This document shows positions 1 through 5,606 of a stretch of 8,325 nt of DNA, piece after piece; the first letter of the stretch is position 1, and each line of letters starts with the position of its first letter. The stretch is from contig JBKPLX010000088.1 of assembly GCA_046731855.1 (NCBI GenBank), positions 1 through 8,325 on the forward strand. Direction: 5' to 3'. The DNA comes from Udaeobacter sp046731855. Its GTDB lineage: Bacteria; Verrucomicrobiota; Verrucomicrobiia; Chthoniobacterales; UBA10450. The notes under the pieces were generated by a model. It made no database searches. It was not told the DNA's origin and saw nothing but the letters and a program-made list of their open reading frames with translations. A program made the translations under genes and the position numbers.

Positions 1-2
1 CG

Positions 3-2741
3 CAGACACTGCGCGCGGCGGTGATGGGGGAACAAGCCGGTCATATTCAGGCCATGAATCGAGCGCTGGGTCACGATTTGAATGTGTCGCATTATTTTCT
101 AGTGACGCATAGCGGTATTGCGGCGCGTCTGACTCCCGAAGAAGCGCAGACAGTGCGCGGATTGCCGGGGATCAAGTCGGTTGAGCGCGAACGTATGTAT
201 CACACAAGCACCTTTCGCAGTCCGGAGTTCATTGGTGCCGATCAGATTTGGGATGGGACCGCGGTGCCACCCGGCAGCTCAGGCACCAGGGGTGAAGGCA
301 TCATCATTGCCATGCTCGATACCGGTTTGGATCCAGCTCATCCCTCCTTTGCCGATGACGCGGCATGCGGCCACGGCTCGACCGAACCGCCCAAGCTGCT
401 CAGTGTGCTGGATTGTTCCAGCACCGATCCCAACGGGTTGTGCAATGGCCCCGACCCCGTGGACCACAATGAGCATGGCACTCATACCTCCAGCACAGCG
501 GGTGGAGATACAGTGGGCACTGATGCGACCCCGCCGCCTTTCTTACAAATCTCTGGTGTGGCGCCCTGCGCCAGCCTTCGCTCCTATAAGGTTTGCCCGA
601 CTAACAACTGTCCCGACGCCGACATTGAAGCTGGTATCGATAGCGTGCTAATCCATGGCGATTGTAAGGTGTTGAGTTTTTCCATCTCCGGGGGCGAAGA
701 TCCATGGAACGATAATGACCGAGATTTCCTCGACGTTGTAGATTCCGGCGTGCTGGTTTCGGCAGCAGCAGGCAACACCGGGGCCGACCCCGATCCCGTC
801 GGCAAGGTCAATCACCGTGGCCCGTGGGTATTGACGGTTGCCGCGTCCACCAAGGACCAGGTGCTGCACGATGGGTTGATGTCGGCCAGTGGTCCAGGCA
901 ATCCTCCGCCCGACACCCAGAACATTGGCTTGGACAAAGGGAGCGCTTCGCCTGACGGCACGCCGCTCACCGATTTTCCCATTCGGCATTTCACCGGTCA
1001 GGATCCAGACTTCGAGGGATGTAATGGACAGACGCCGTTCCCGCCTAACTTCTTCGACGGCGCCGTGGCGTTGATCCGCCGCGGAAACTGCACCTTCACT
1101 CAGAAAATAACCAACGCATTCAACGCCGGGGCAGCGTTTGTAGTAATCCGAAACAACCAACCCGGGACGGTATTAATGGACACCACCGGGCAGCCTAACG
1201 TCCCCGCCTACAGCTGCGATCAAACACCGGGCGATGCTTTAGCGGCGTTTGTGGATGCAAACCCCAACGACGCAACGGTCAATTTCAGTCTCCACGGAGC
1301 TTCCGCTTCTCAGGGCGACGTGCTGGCGGATTTCAGCTTGCGCGGTCCCGATCCGGCGCCCTACCAGGACATCACCAAGCCGGATATCACTGGACCAGGC
1401 GTACTGATCTATGCTGCGTTCCCGCTCGATCTTGGAGCATACGGAACCATCAGCGGCACATCGATGGCCACCCCTCATAACTCCGGCGGGGCCGCTCTGG
1501 TGCGAGCAGTGCACGGGGATTGGACCGTGGAAGAGGTAAAATCGGCACTCCAGATGACTTCATTCAACGGCGGCACAAAGGAGGATGGCACGACTCCATG
1601 GGACGCAGATGATGTTGGCAACGGACGGATCGATCTGACCAAAGCCGCCCTCGCCGGTTTGGTGATGGACGAGACCACGCAACATTTCCTCGACGCGAAT
1701 CCCAACACAGGCGGCGATCCCAAGACCTTAAACGTGCCCTCAGTGCGCAACATGGATTGCTCGCCCAGTTGCACCTGGACGCGCACCGTGCGCAACACAA
1801 TCGGAACTCCCACGAGTTGGAGTGCGGTAGGCAATGCGATTACGCCCGGATTTACGATCGATGTTCAGCCGTCGAGCTTTAGCTTTACCGGCGGTCTCGG
1901 CGAGACGCAGGAACTGACCATCACCGCCACACCAAATACCAACCTGACTTCAGCGGTCGCCTTTGGTGAAGTGGTGCTGGCGGTCGAAGCCAACGGACCT
2001 AACGGTATCCTCATCCCCAATGAACGCATCACCGTAGCGATCGAGGGTTCGCCCGGCGGCATAACCCCGACACCAACCCCAACTCCAGGCGGAAGTTGTC
2101 CGCCGACTATTACGGAATCAACAAGCCAGGACATTACAGCTTTGAATTCCGTGGCATGCACAGACAATAACACCGGTTTTACCGTCGAGAACCATTATTG
2201 GCGCGCCTTTGACATGGCCACGTTCACCGGCGGCCTGGAGTACGATATCGCATCGGTCTCATTCGGAATTGAGCAGGCCACGAGCGGGTCAGGTACGGGG
2301 CAACCGCTAACGGTCAACCTATACGCCAACAACGGCGCGCCATTCCCCGGCGGCACGCTGACGCTGCTTGCTTCGTCCGGATCGATCAATATCCCCGACC
2401 AATCGCTCACCATATTCGACGTGCCAATTGCGGCGACAGTTGCTGCCGGGACGCTTGAGCTGGTGATGGAAGTGACGACGCCTGATGGAGTCGCTGCAGG
2501 CAATGACTTCTTTGTCGGTTCCAACGCCTCACCTGAAACCGGGCCTAGCTATCTGAGCGCGGCAGATTGCGGAATACCCGATCCTACGCCTACCGCAGAC
2601 ATTGGTTTCCCGAACATGCACATCGTGTTTAACGTCAATGGCACTTGCCCGGGTGGTACCCCAACACCTACACCCTCCGCGACGCCAAGAGTAACGCCGC
2701 GGCCGCGGCCCACGCCACATCCGCGTCCGACGCCTCCGTGA
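3..2741 (+). CDS. Secreted subtilisin-like serine peptidase (S8 family), 5'-truncated
   Basis: Extracellular endopeptidase of the subtilase family. Residues are counted from the GTG at 21. The triad is D100 (AMLDTGLD), H152 (NEHGTH) and S481 (SGTSMATPH), with the oxyanion Asn at N252 (AAAGN). A PA (protease-associated) domain lies between Asn and Ser, centred on DGAVALIRRGNCTF at about 346-358. Residues 1-65 resemble the end of an I9-type inhibitory propeptide. An Fn3-like domain (about 570-680) follows the catalytic domain, then a TPTPTPTP linker (about 682-690), a beta-rich C-terminal domain of unknown family (about 697-872) and a Pro/Thr/Arg tail ending PRPTPHPRPTPP. The reading frame is open to the window edge through codons 3-20 and there is no signal peptide, so the true start lies upstream; GTG 21 is only the first in-window start. 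Active-site residues are intact, so the enzyme is probably functional. The substrate cannot be told; general protein scavenging is an inference. Confidence 0.93.
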   Translation, partial: QTLRAAVMGEQAGHIQAMNRALGHDLNVSHYFLVTHSGIAARLTPEEAQTVRGLPGIKSVERERMYHTSTFRSPEFIGADQIWDGTAVPPGSSGTRGEGIIIAMLDTGLDPAHPSFADDAACGHGSTEPPKLLSVLDCSSTDPNGLCNGPDPVDHNEHGTHTSSTAGGDTVGTDATPPPFLQISGVAPCASLRSYKVCPTNNCPDADIEAGIDSVLIHGDCKVLSFSISGGEDPWNDNDRDFLDVVDSGVLVSAAAGNTGADPDPVGKVNHRGPWVLTVAASTKDQVLHDGLMSASGPGNPPPDTQNIGLDKGSASPDGTPLTDFPIRHFTGQDPDFEGCNGQTPFPPNFFDGAVALIRRGNCTFTQKITNAFNAGAAFVVIRNNQPGTVLMDTTGQPNVPAYSCDQTPGDALAAFVDANPNDATVNFSLHGASASQGDVLADFSLRGPDPAPYQDITKPDITGPGVLIYAAFPLDLGAYGTISGTSMATPHNSGGAALVRAVHGDWTVEEVKSALQMTSFNGGTKEDGTTPWDADDVGNGRIDLTKAALAGLVMDETTQHFLDANPNTGGDPKTLNVPSVRNMDCSPSCTWTRTVRNTIGTPTSWSAVGNAITPGFTIDVQPSSFSFTGGLGETQELTITATPNTNLTSAVAFGEVVLAVEANGPNGILIPNERITVAIEGSPGGITPTPTPTPGGSCPPTITESTSQDITALNSVACTDNNTGFTVENHYWRAFDMATFTGGLEYDIASVSFGIEQATSGSGTGQPLTVNLYANNGAPFPGGTLTLLASSGSINIPDQSLTIFDVPIAATVAAGTLELVMEVTTPDGVAAGNDFFVGSNASPETGPSYLSAADCGIPDPTPTADIGFPNMHIVFNVNGTCPGGTPTPTPSATPRVTPRPRPTPHPRPTPP
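2064..2087 (+). repeat. Short Pro/Thr interdomain linker in the S8 peptidase
   Basis: Eight codons of alternating Thr and Pro (TPTPTPTP) separate the Fn3-like domain from the last globular domain of the peptidase. It is in frame and marks a domain boundary. The DNA resembles the Pro/Thr DNA at the gene's 3' end and in the other genes here, so it is a potential site for recombination between genes. Confidence 0.8.
2658..2738 (+). repeat. C-terminal Pro/Thr/Arg tail of the S8 peptidase
   Basis: The last 27 codons before the TGA are a TPTPTPSATP stretch followed by Arg-Pro-rich codons ending PRPTPHPRPTPP. The same ending pattern recurs at 3835-3891, 5038-5175 and 8078-8138. There is no transmembrane helix after it, so it is not a classical LPXTG or PEP-CTERM sorting signal. 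It could be a linker to the cell surface, a glycosylated stalk or low-complexity drift. Confidence 0.8.
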
Positions 2742-2753
2742 TTCCAACACCTA

Positions 2754-3200
2754 GTGCTACGCCAGGCGTGTGTGTTCGGATTCGGGTACTGGAAGAACCA
2801 TCCCGAGGCCTCGGCAGTTACCGAATTGCAGCTTGGAAATGTTACTTATACCCAGGAGCAATTACTGTCGGTTATGCACCAACCAGTTCGCGGCAACGGA
2901 TTAGTTTCGCTGGCGCACCACTTGATCACCACGAAGCTAAACGTCGCTAATGGCGCAGATCCGAGCTGCATACAGCAAGCAATCGCTGACGCCGACGCCT
3001 TGATCGGAGACTTGGTTGTGCCACCTGTAGGCGACGGATACCTGGTACCGCGAGACGTGAACGCTCTCAAGGATACCCTGGAGGATTATAATGAACGCCA
3101 CTTGTGCGCTCCCTCTTGTGATAATAACGGGTCCCCTACGCCTTCTCCTTCGCCTGGGCGGACACGGAGGCGTCCTCCGGAGCTGCCTCAGCCGCGATAA
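2754..3200 (+). CDS. G[YF]WKNHP-domain protein, copy 1 (probable C-terminal fragment)
   Basis: Small domain of unknown function beginning CVFGFGYWKNHPEA and running to CAPSCD. I recognise the general G[YF]WKNHP pattern from exported proteins of environmental bacteria but cannot name a family. Counted from GTG 2754, four cysteines (C6, C72, C118, C122) match copy 2, which suggests disulfides outside the cytoplasm. The best conserved part is around ADADALIGDLV. It is 80/118 identical to copy 2 without gaps. The tail after CD is SPTPSPSP and then an Arg/Pro-rich ending (RTRRRPPELPQPR) unlike the usual one. There is no signal peptide and no Shine-Dalgarno upstream of GTG 2754. The start is only 12 bases after the peptidase stop and in the same frame. 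Pro/Thr linker DNA upstream (2741-2767) is out of frame with the domain. It is best read as a broken or recombined gene end, though it may be expressed as a short protein. Confidence 0.6.
   Translation: MLRQACVFGFGYWKNHPEASAVTELQLGNVTYTQEQLLSVMHQPVRGNGLVSLAHHLITTKLNVANGADPSCIQQAIADADALIGDLVVPPVGDGYLVPRDVNALKDTLEDYNERHLCAPSCDNNGSPTPSPSPGRTRRRPPELPQPR
2768..2775 (+). repeat. (GT)4 run at a linker/domain frame break
   Basis: Four GT dinucleotides sit exactly where the Pro/Thr linker frame (IPTPSATPG, 2741-2767) loses register with the G[YF]WKNHP domain. Adding one GT would fuse the linker in frame to CVFGFGYWKNHP, as seen in copy 2. The alignment with copy 2 shows copy 1 two bases shorter here. 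This is consistent with a slippage event. Confidence 0.6.
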
Positions 3201-3396
3201 CACAGTTCCTGGATAGAGGTAGTTAGTAATTGGTTGTAACAGCGGCTTGTAAGCCGCCTGGCAACTGAGGCTTGAGGTACTGACGCCGCAAGCCTGCCTA
3301 TACTGGCAGGCTAAGGACTGTTGTAGCTACAGCGCTGCTAAATGTACATCCCAGGATGTAGCTCAAGATACCGAAGGTAAACTGGTCATAGTGTAA
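3201..3396. other. Spacer between the two paralogous copies, rich in palindromes
   Basis: No gene is seen. The stretch holds perfect inverted repeats at 3242-3257 (GCGGCTT/AAGCCGC), 3291-3312 (AGCCTGCC/GGCAGGCT, 6-nt loop), 3322-3331 (TGTAGCTACA, self-complementary) and 3345-3360 (TACATCC/GGATGTA). AGCTACA (3325-3331) can also pair with TGTAGCT (3357-3363), enclosing the last one. None is followed by a T-tract, so they resemble REP-type intergenic elements more than terminators. The Pro/Thr linker of copy 2 starts directly after a stop codon at 3394-3396. Confidence 0.6.
3291..3312. repeat. Perfect 8-bp inverted repeat (REP-like hairpin)
   Basis: AGCCTGCC, six-base loop TATACT, GGCAGGCT. It is the strongest hairpin in the spacer between the two domain copies. 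There is no following T-run, so a rho-independent terminator is unlikely. A structural mRNA element or REP-like repeat is more plausible. Confidence 0.6.
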
Positions 3397-3477
3397 GAGG
3401 CGACACCGAGCGCGACTCCGACGCCTTCAGCGACTCCCACTGTCACTCCTACGCCTACTGCGACACCGGCTGGGTGT
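3397..3477 (+). repeat. Orphan Pro/Thr linker in frame with copy 2
   Basis: Twenty-seven codons reading EATPSATPTPSATP, then TVTPTPTATPAGC, run in frame into the G[YF]WKNHP domain at 3478. The stretch begins directly after TAA 3394-3396 and has no start codon of its own. The linker normally joins a preceding domain to the following one, so it implies that an upstream part of the ancestral gene has been lost. It contains the first conserved cysteine (codon 3475-3477). Confidence 0.65.
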
Positions 3478-3894
3478 GTGTTTTCACAAGGCTTTTGGAA
3501 AAACCATCCCGACGCGTGGCCTGTGACGGAATTGCAGCTCGGGAACACCACTTATACCCAGGATCAATTGTTAGCGATTTTCCGTGAACCAGTCCGTGGG
3601 AATGGCTTGCTCATCCCGGCCAAGCAGGAAATAGCTGCGAAACTGAACATCGCCAACGGCGCGGATGGAAGCTGCATCCAGCAAACACTAGCTGACGCAG
3701 ATGCCTTGATTGGAGACCTGGTTATTCCGCCAATCGGTGACGGATACCTGCGACCGCGGGACGTGTCACCTGCTGCGGGGATTCTTGGCGACTACAACGA
3801 AGGCAACATGTGCGCTCCGAGCTGCGATCATTCCTCTCCAAGTCCATCTCCGAGGCCACGTCCGACTACGCATCCGCGTCCGACGCGCCCGTGA
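3478..3894 (+). CDS. G[YF]WKNHP-domain protein, copy 2 (probable C-terminal fragment)
   Basis: Second copy of the four-cysteine domain (FSQGFWKNHPDAWPVTEL at the start, CAPSCD at the end), 138 aa if begun at GTG 3478. Conserved cysteines are C66, C112 and C116; the first conserved Cys lies in the codon just before GTG 3478. That argues the real domain begins upstream and that the GTG is only a formal start. The frame is open back to 3397 through a Pro/Thr linker. No Shine-Dalgarno and no signal peptide are visible. The tail is SPSPSPRPRPTTHPRPTRP, the usual type in this window. Function is unknown; extracytoplasmic location is inferred from the cysteines and the Pro/Thr flanks. It could be a pseudogene remnant or a dispersed domain cassette. 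The domain itself is uninterrupted and conserved, so decay, if any, is recent. Confidence 0.6.
   Translation: MFSQGFWKNHPDAWPVTELQLGNTTYTQDQLLAIFREPVRGNGLLIPAKQEIAAKLNIANGADGSCIQQTLADADALIGDLVIPPIGDGYLRPRDVSPAAGILGDYNEGNMCAPSCDHSSPSPSPRPRPTTHPRPTRP
3835..3891 (+). repeat. C-terminal Pro/Arg/Thr tail of copy 2
   Basis: The last 19 codons read SPSPSPRPRPTTHPRPTRP and end CCG TGA, as in the peptidase, the orphan tail and the kelch gene. Ten bases just past the stop (GGTAGTTAGT, 3897-3906) also occur past the stop of copy 1 (3218-3227). Confidence 0.7.
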
Positions 3895-3922
3895 TAGGTA
3901 GTTAGTCGAATTGTGAATGCGT

Positions 3923-3945
3923 AGCCGGGATCACTGGTCCCGGCT
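3923..3945. repeat. 8-bp hairpin downstream of copy 2
   Basis: AGCCGGGA, seven-base loop TCACTGG, TCCCGGCT: perfect arms 29 bases after the stop of copy 2. No T-tract follows. It resembles the CCGGCT-containing palindrome at 5261-5311 and is probably an intergenic repeat of the same kind. A stem protecting the mRNA 3' end is also possible. Confidence 0.5.
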
Positions 3946-4057
3946 GCGCCGCACATTGTGATCGCGCCGCAATAATCAGTTGGGGAGTGGACCCCGGCAC
4001 GGCGATAGCGAATAGTGCGGTTTGCCCAATTGGTGATCGGGTGAGAGTGATCGGTTC

Positions 4058-4071
4058 TAGCCGCCTCGCTG
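4058..4071 (+). repeat. Direct repeat TAGCCGCCTCGCTG, first copy
   Basis: An exact 14-base match to 4207-4220, 149 bases apart. A near reverse complement (GAGGCGGGCTACAA, 5319-5332, one extra G) lies upstream of the kelch gene. Such TAGCCGCCTC/GAGGCGGCTA words look like halves of a dispersed palindromic intergenic repeat. Confidence 0.5.
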
Positions 4072-4206
4072 GTTGCCACGCCGGAGCTGCACTTCTCGGG
4101 GGATACTGCTAGCGCGCTGATGCCCAATTGCCTTCACTGAGCTACGGCGTCCCGCAGGAGCGTGGCTACAGCATGCACGCGTGAACCTTATCTCGCTGAT
4201 TAATTG

Positions 4207-4220
4207 TAGCCGCCTCGCTG
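4207..4220 (+). repeat. Direct repeat TAGCCGCCTCGCTG, second copy
   Basis: Identical over 14 bases to 4058-4071. It is preceded by TTG, giving TTGTAGCCGCCTC, whose reverse complement nearly matches 5319-5332. Confidence 0.5.
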
Positions 4221-4997
4221 TCTCGAGACGGCCGCTTAACACTGCACACCTTTTAATAGCACGGCGGTATCCCCATACGGCGGGTGGGCTTACCGCGAAA
4301 AGCAGAGTCAGAGTTTTTTCCGTTTCCCGCGGAGCATTTTTTTTGAGAACTTCGCGGCGCAATTTCCGGAGAAAGACATAAGAGGAATAAGACTGCGACA
4401 CAAAAACAGGGTTGCGTCGATTTTGGCGCTGGTCCTCGCGTGAGAGTGCATGGCCGATATCCAAAGTGATCTTGGCCATGGGAGGAACGCTGGGGCCAGC
4501 ACTAAAGGCGATGCAACTCTCGCAATCCTCCTTGTTGTCGTACCTGCAGCGTTTTAACGAAAAGCGTCGTATTCACTACAAAATCGACGTTCAGCCGAAA
4601 TGGCGAAGCGATGCCGCGAGTCCTAGGATCCACGCCGCAACGAAAGTCCAACGCCCAGCAGATAAAGAAGCGTCGCCCGCTTGATAGGTTCGTAGTCGGA
4701 CCGCCGCGAGGCCCAAATGTATCAGGCAACGCTGCATCACGCAGCCAACGCATCCCATCTGTAACAAAGGTGGACTGGGCTTCTCCCGAAGAATGCCAGT
4801 CCGGCTTGGACCGATGACAAAGAGAATGGCCCGACGCGCAAGATTTAGGCGGCACAGCCGCGGCGAGCTACGACGTGGTAAGGGACGACGCGTCCCATAA
4901 CGGGGCGGGCGAATAAGAAATCCGACCGCAGCAGCTTTACCGTGGAGAATTTCCGTCACGGCTAAGCTTCGCAGGAAGCAGGAGGCAGAAGGTTCAC

Positions 4998-5011
4998 TGA
5001 CTAGCTAGTCA
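4998..5011. repeat. 14-bp perfect palindrome TGACTAGCTAGTCA
   Basis: Fully self-complementary word ending seven codons before the orphan tail's possible GTG. It includes the TAG (5002-5004) that closes the orphan tail's reading frame upstream. It may be a protein-binding site, a recombination scar or chance. Confidence 0.35.
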
Positions 5012-5178
5012 TTCTTTCGTCATTCGAAGCTTTCGTGCCGCCATCAGCTACGCCGACGGCTACAGCTACGGCAACCATCACACCACCGCCAACAGCTACA
5101 CCAACGGCAACGGCGACGAGTACGCCAAGGCCAACGCCAACGCCAAGGCCGCGGCCGACACCGCATCCTCGACCGTGA
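5005..5178 (+). pseudogene. Orphan Pro/Thr/Arg tail of an exported protein (gene remnant)
   Basis: An open frame of 57 codons plus stop with no globular part. It reads VPPSATPTATATAT at its start (from 5035) and RPTPTPRPRPTPHPRP at its end, closing with TGA 5176-5178. The ending is the same as the tails of the peptidase and kelch proteins. The frame is closed upstream by TAG 5002-5004. A GTG at 5035 is the only possible start and has no Shine-Dalgarno. The DNA before about 5032 shows no recognisable protein domain. A strong terminator follows 37 bases after the stop, as for a genuine gene end. It is best read as the 3' end of a lost gene, or as a tail+stop+terminator unit that moved by recombination. 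The alternative is a tiny expressed peptide, which seems unlikely. Confidence 0.65.
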
Positions 5179-5215
5179 GGATTGGTTAAAAGGTTAAAGA
5201 GCTAAAAGCGAATCA

Positions 5216-5251
5216 GGAACTCGCGAGGCAACTCGCGAGTTCCTTGCTTTT
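5216..5251 (+). terminator. Rho-independent terminator with GCAA loop (after orphan tail)
   Basis: A perfect 12-bp stem GGAACTCGCGAG / CTCGCGAGTTCC closes on a GCAA tetraloop (5228-5231, GNRA type), followed by TTGCTTTT. A near-identical hairpin follows the kelch gene at 8170-8205. Confidence 0.8.
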
Positions 5252-5260
5252 ATAGCTAGA

Positions 5261-5311
5261 GTCGCTGACCCCGGCTGCGGAAGCGATGACAGGCTAGCCA
5301 GGGTCAGCGAC
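5261..5311. repeat. 11-bp inverted repeat GTCGCTGACCC ... GGGTCAGCGAC
   Basis: Perfect 11-base arms at 5261-5271 and 5301-5311 enclose 29 bases. Flanks include CCCCGGCT and GGCTAGCC, similar to the hairpin at 3923-3945 and to GTAGCCCGGGTCGCC after the second terminator (8208 on). It is probably a dispersed palindromic intergenic element. Confidence 0.6.
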
Positions 5312-5530
5312 CCCGTTTGAGGCGGGCTACAACGTGACATTGTCCGTTCGCGCCCATTGGTGTTATTCGCTGGCCTCTCGTCTTTTCATTGCTCTGATCC
5401 GTGTCATCCGCGAATCGAGCTGATGGGCACCAGCGAGATGGAAGGCAAAAGCCGCGGGGGGTAGCGGCGAGCGATTTGGGAAAAGAGCGAGTTTCAAATC
5501 CGCGGTAAAAAAATTGTTAAGCAAAATGTC
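5312..5530. other. Intergenic DNA upstream of the kelch gene promoter
   Basis: No gene seen. It contains GAGGCGGGCTACAA (5319-5332), a near reverse complement of the 14-bp repeat above. It also holds two consecutive ATCCGNG-type words (ATCCGTGTC 5397-5405, ATCCGCGAA 5406-5414) related to the tandem decamers at 8266-8303. Confidence 0.45.
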
Positions 5531-5560
5531 TTGACACTTCGGCCCGTTCTGCAGTAAAAC
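5531..5560 (+). promoter_or_regulatory. Candidate sigma70-type promoter of the kelch gene
   Basis: A consensus -35 box TTGACA at 5531-5536 is followed after 18 bases by TAAAAC (5555-5560), a 4/6 match to the -10 consensus. Transcription would begin around 5567, about 40 bases before ATG 5607. The -10 is weak and no experimental support is available. Confidence 0.45.
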
Positions 5561-5561
5561 A

Positions 5562-5580
5562 CGTTTTTTACTAAAAAACG
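5562..5580. promoter_or_regulatory. 19-bp palindrome between promoter and start codon (possible operator)
   Basis: CGTTTTTTA, central C, TAAAAAACG: perfect 9-base arms, placed directly after the candidate -10 box and 26 bases before the ATG. The position fits a repressor-binding site or an early-transcript hairpin. The single-base centre makes a tight RNA hairpin less likely than a dyad DNA site. Confidence 0.45.
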
Positions 5581-5606
5581 GCGTTCCGCCAACCAAATCC
5601 TCCTCT

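Larger units (their letters stand above)
3895..5004. other. Gene-poor stretch of about 1.1 kb
   Basis: I see no credible gene on either strand. The open frames here, the longest being 140 codons on the minus strand at 4057-4479, show no recognisable domain, signal peptide or ribosome binding site, and several overlap each other. Visible structure is limited to a hairpin at 3923-3945, a 14-bp direct repeat at 4058-4071 and 4207-4220, and a 14-bp palindrome at 4998-5011. A fully decayed gene cannot be excluded. Confidence 0.5.

Noticed and set aside
648..1160. 170-codon open frame on the minus strand inside the peptidase gene
   Set aside because: It is antisense to the catalytic and PA domains of the S8 peptidase and shows no domain of its own.
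2645..2950. Plus-strand frame containing IPTPSATPG then unrelated residues
   Set aside because: Only the linker part (2741-2767) is meaningful. After the GT run it leaves the frame of the conserved G[YF]WKNHP domain.
3363..3551. Minus-strand frame with Val/Gly repeats (VGVGVTVGVAEGVGV)
   Set aside because: It is the reverse complement of Thr/Pro-coding linker DNA. The repeat is a by-product of the plus-strand linker.
4139..4172. Possible hairpin GAGCTACGGCGTCC ... GGAGCGTGGCTACAGC
   Set aside because: The arms look alike by eye but pair poorly when aligned base by base. Only short segments are complementary.
4057..4479. 140-codon minus-strand frame in the gene-poor region
   Set aside because: There is no recognised domain, signal peptide or ribosome binding site. 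The composition is basic and irregular, and it covers the repeats at 4058-4071 and 4207-4220. Too weak to call.
4412..4959. Overlapping frames at 4412-4684 (+), 4502-4855 (-) and 4591-4959 (-)
   Set aside because: They conflict with each other and none shows a domain or plausible protein pattern. I looked for transposase remnants here and saw none.
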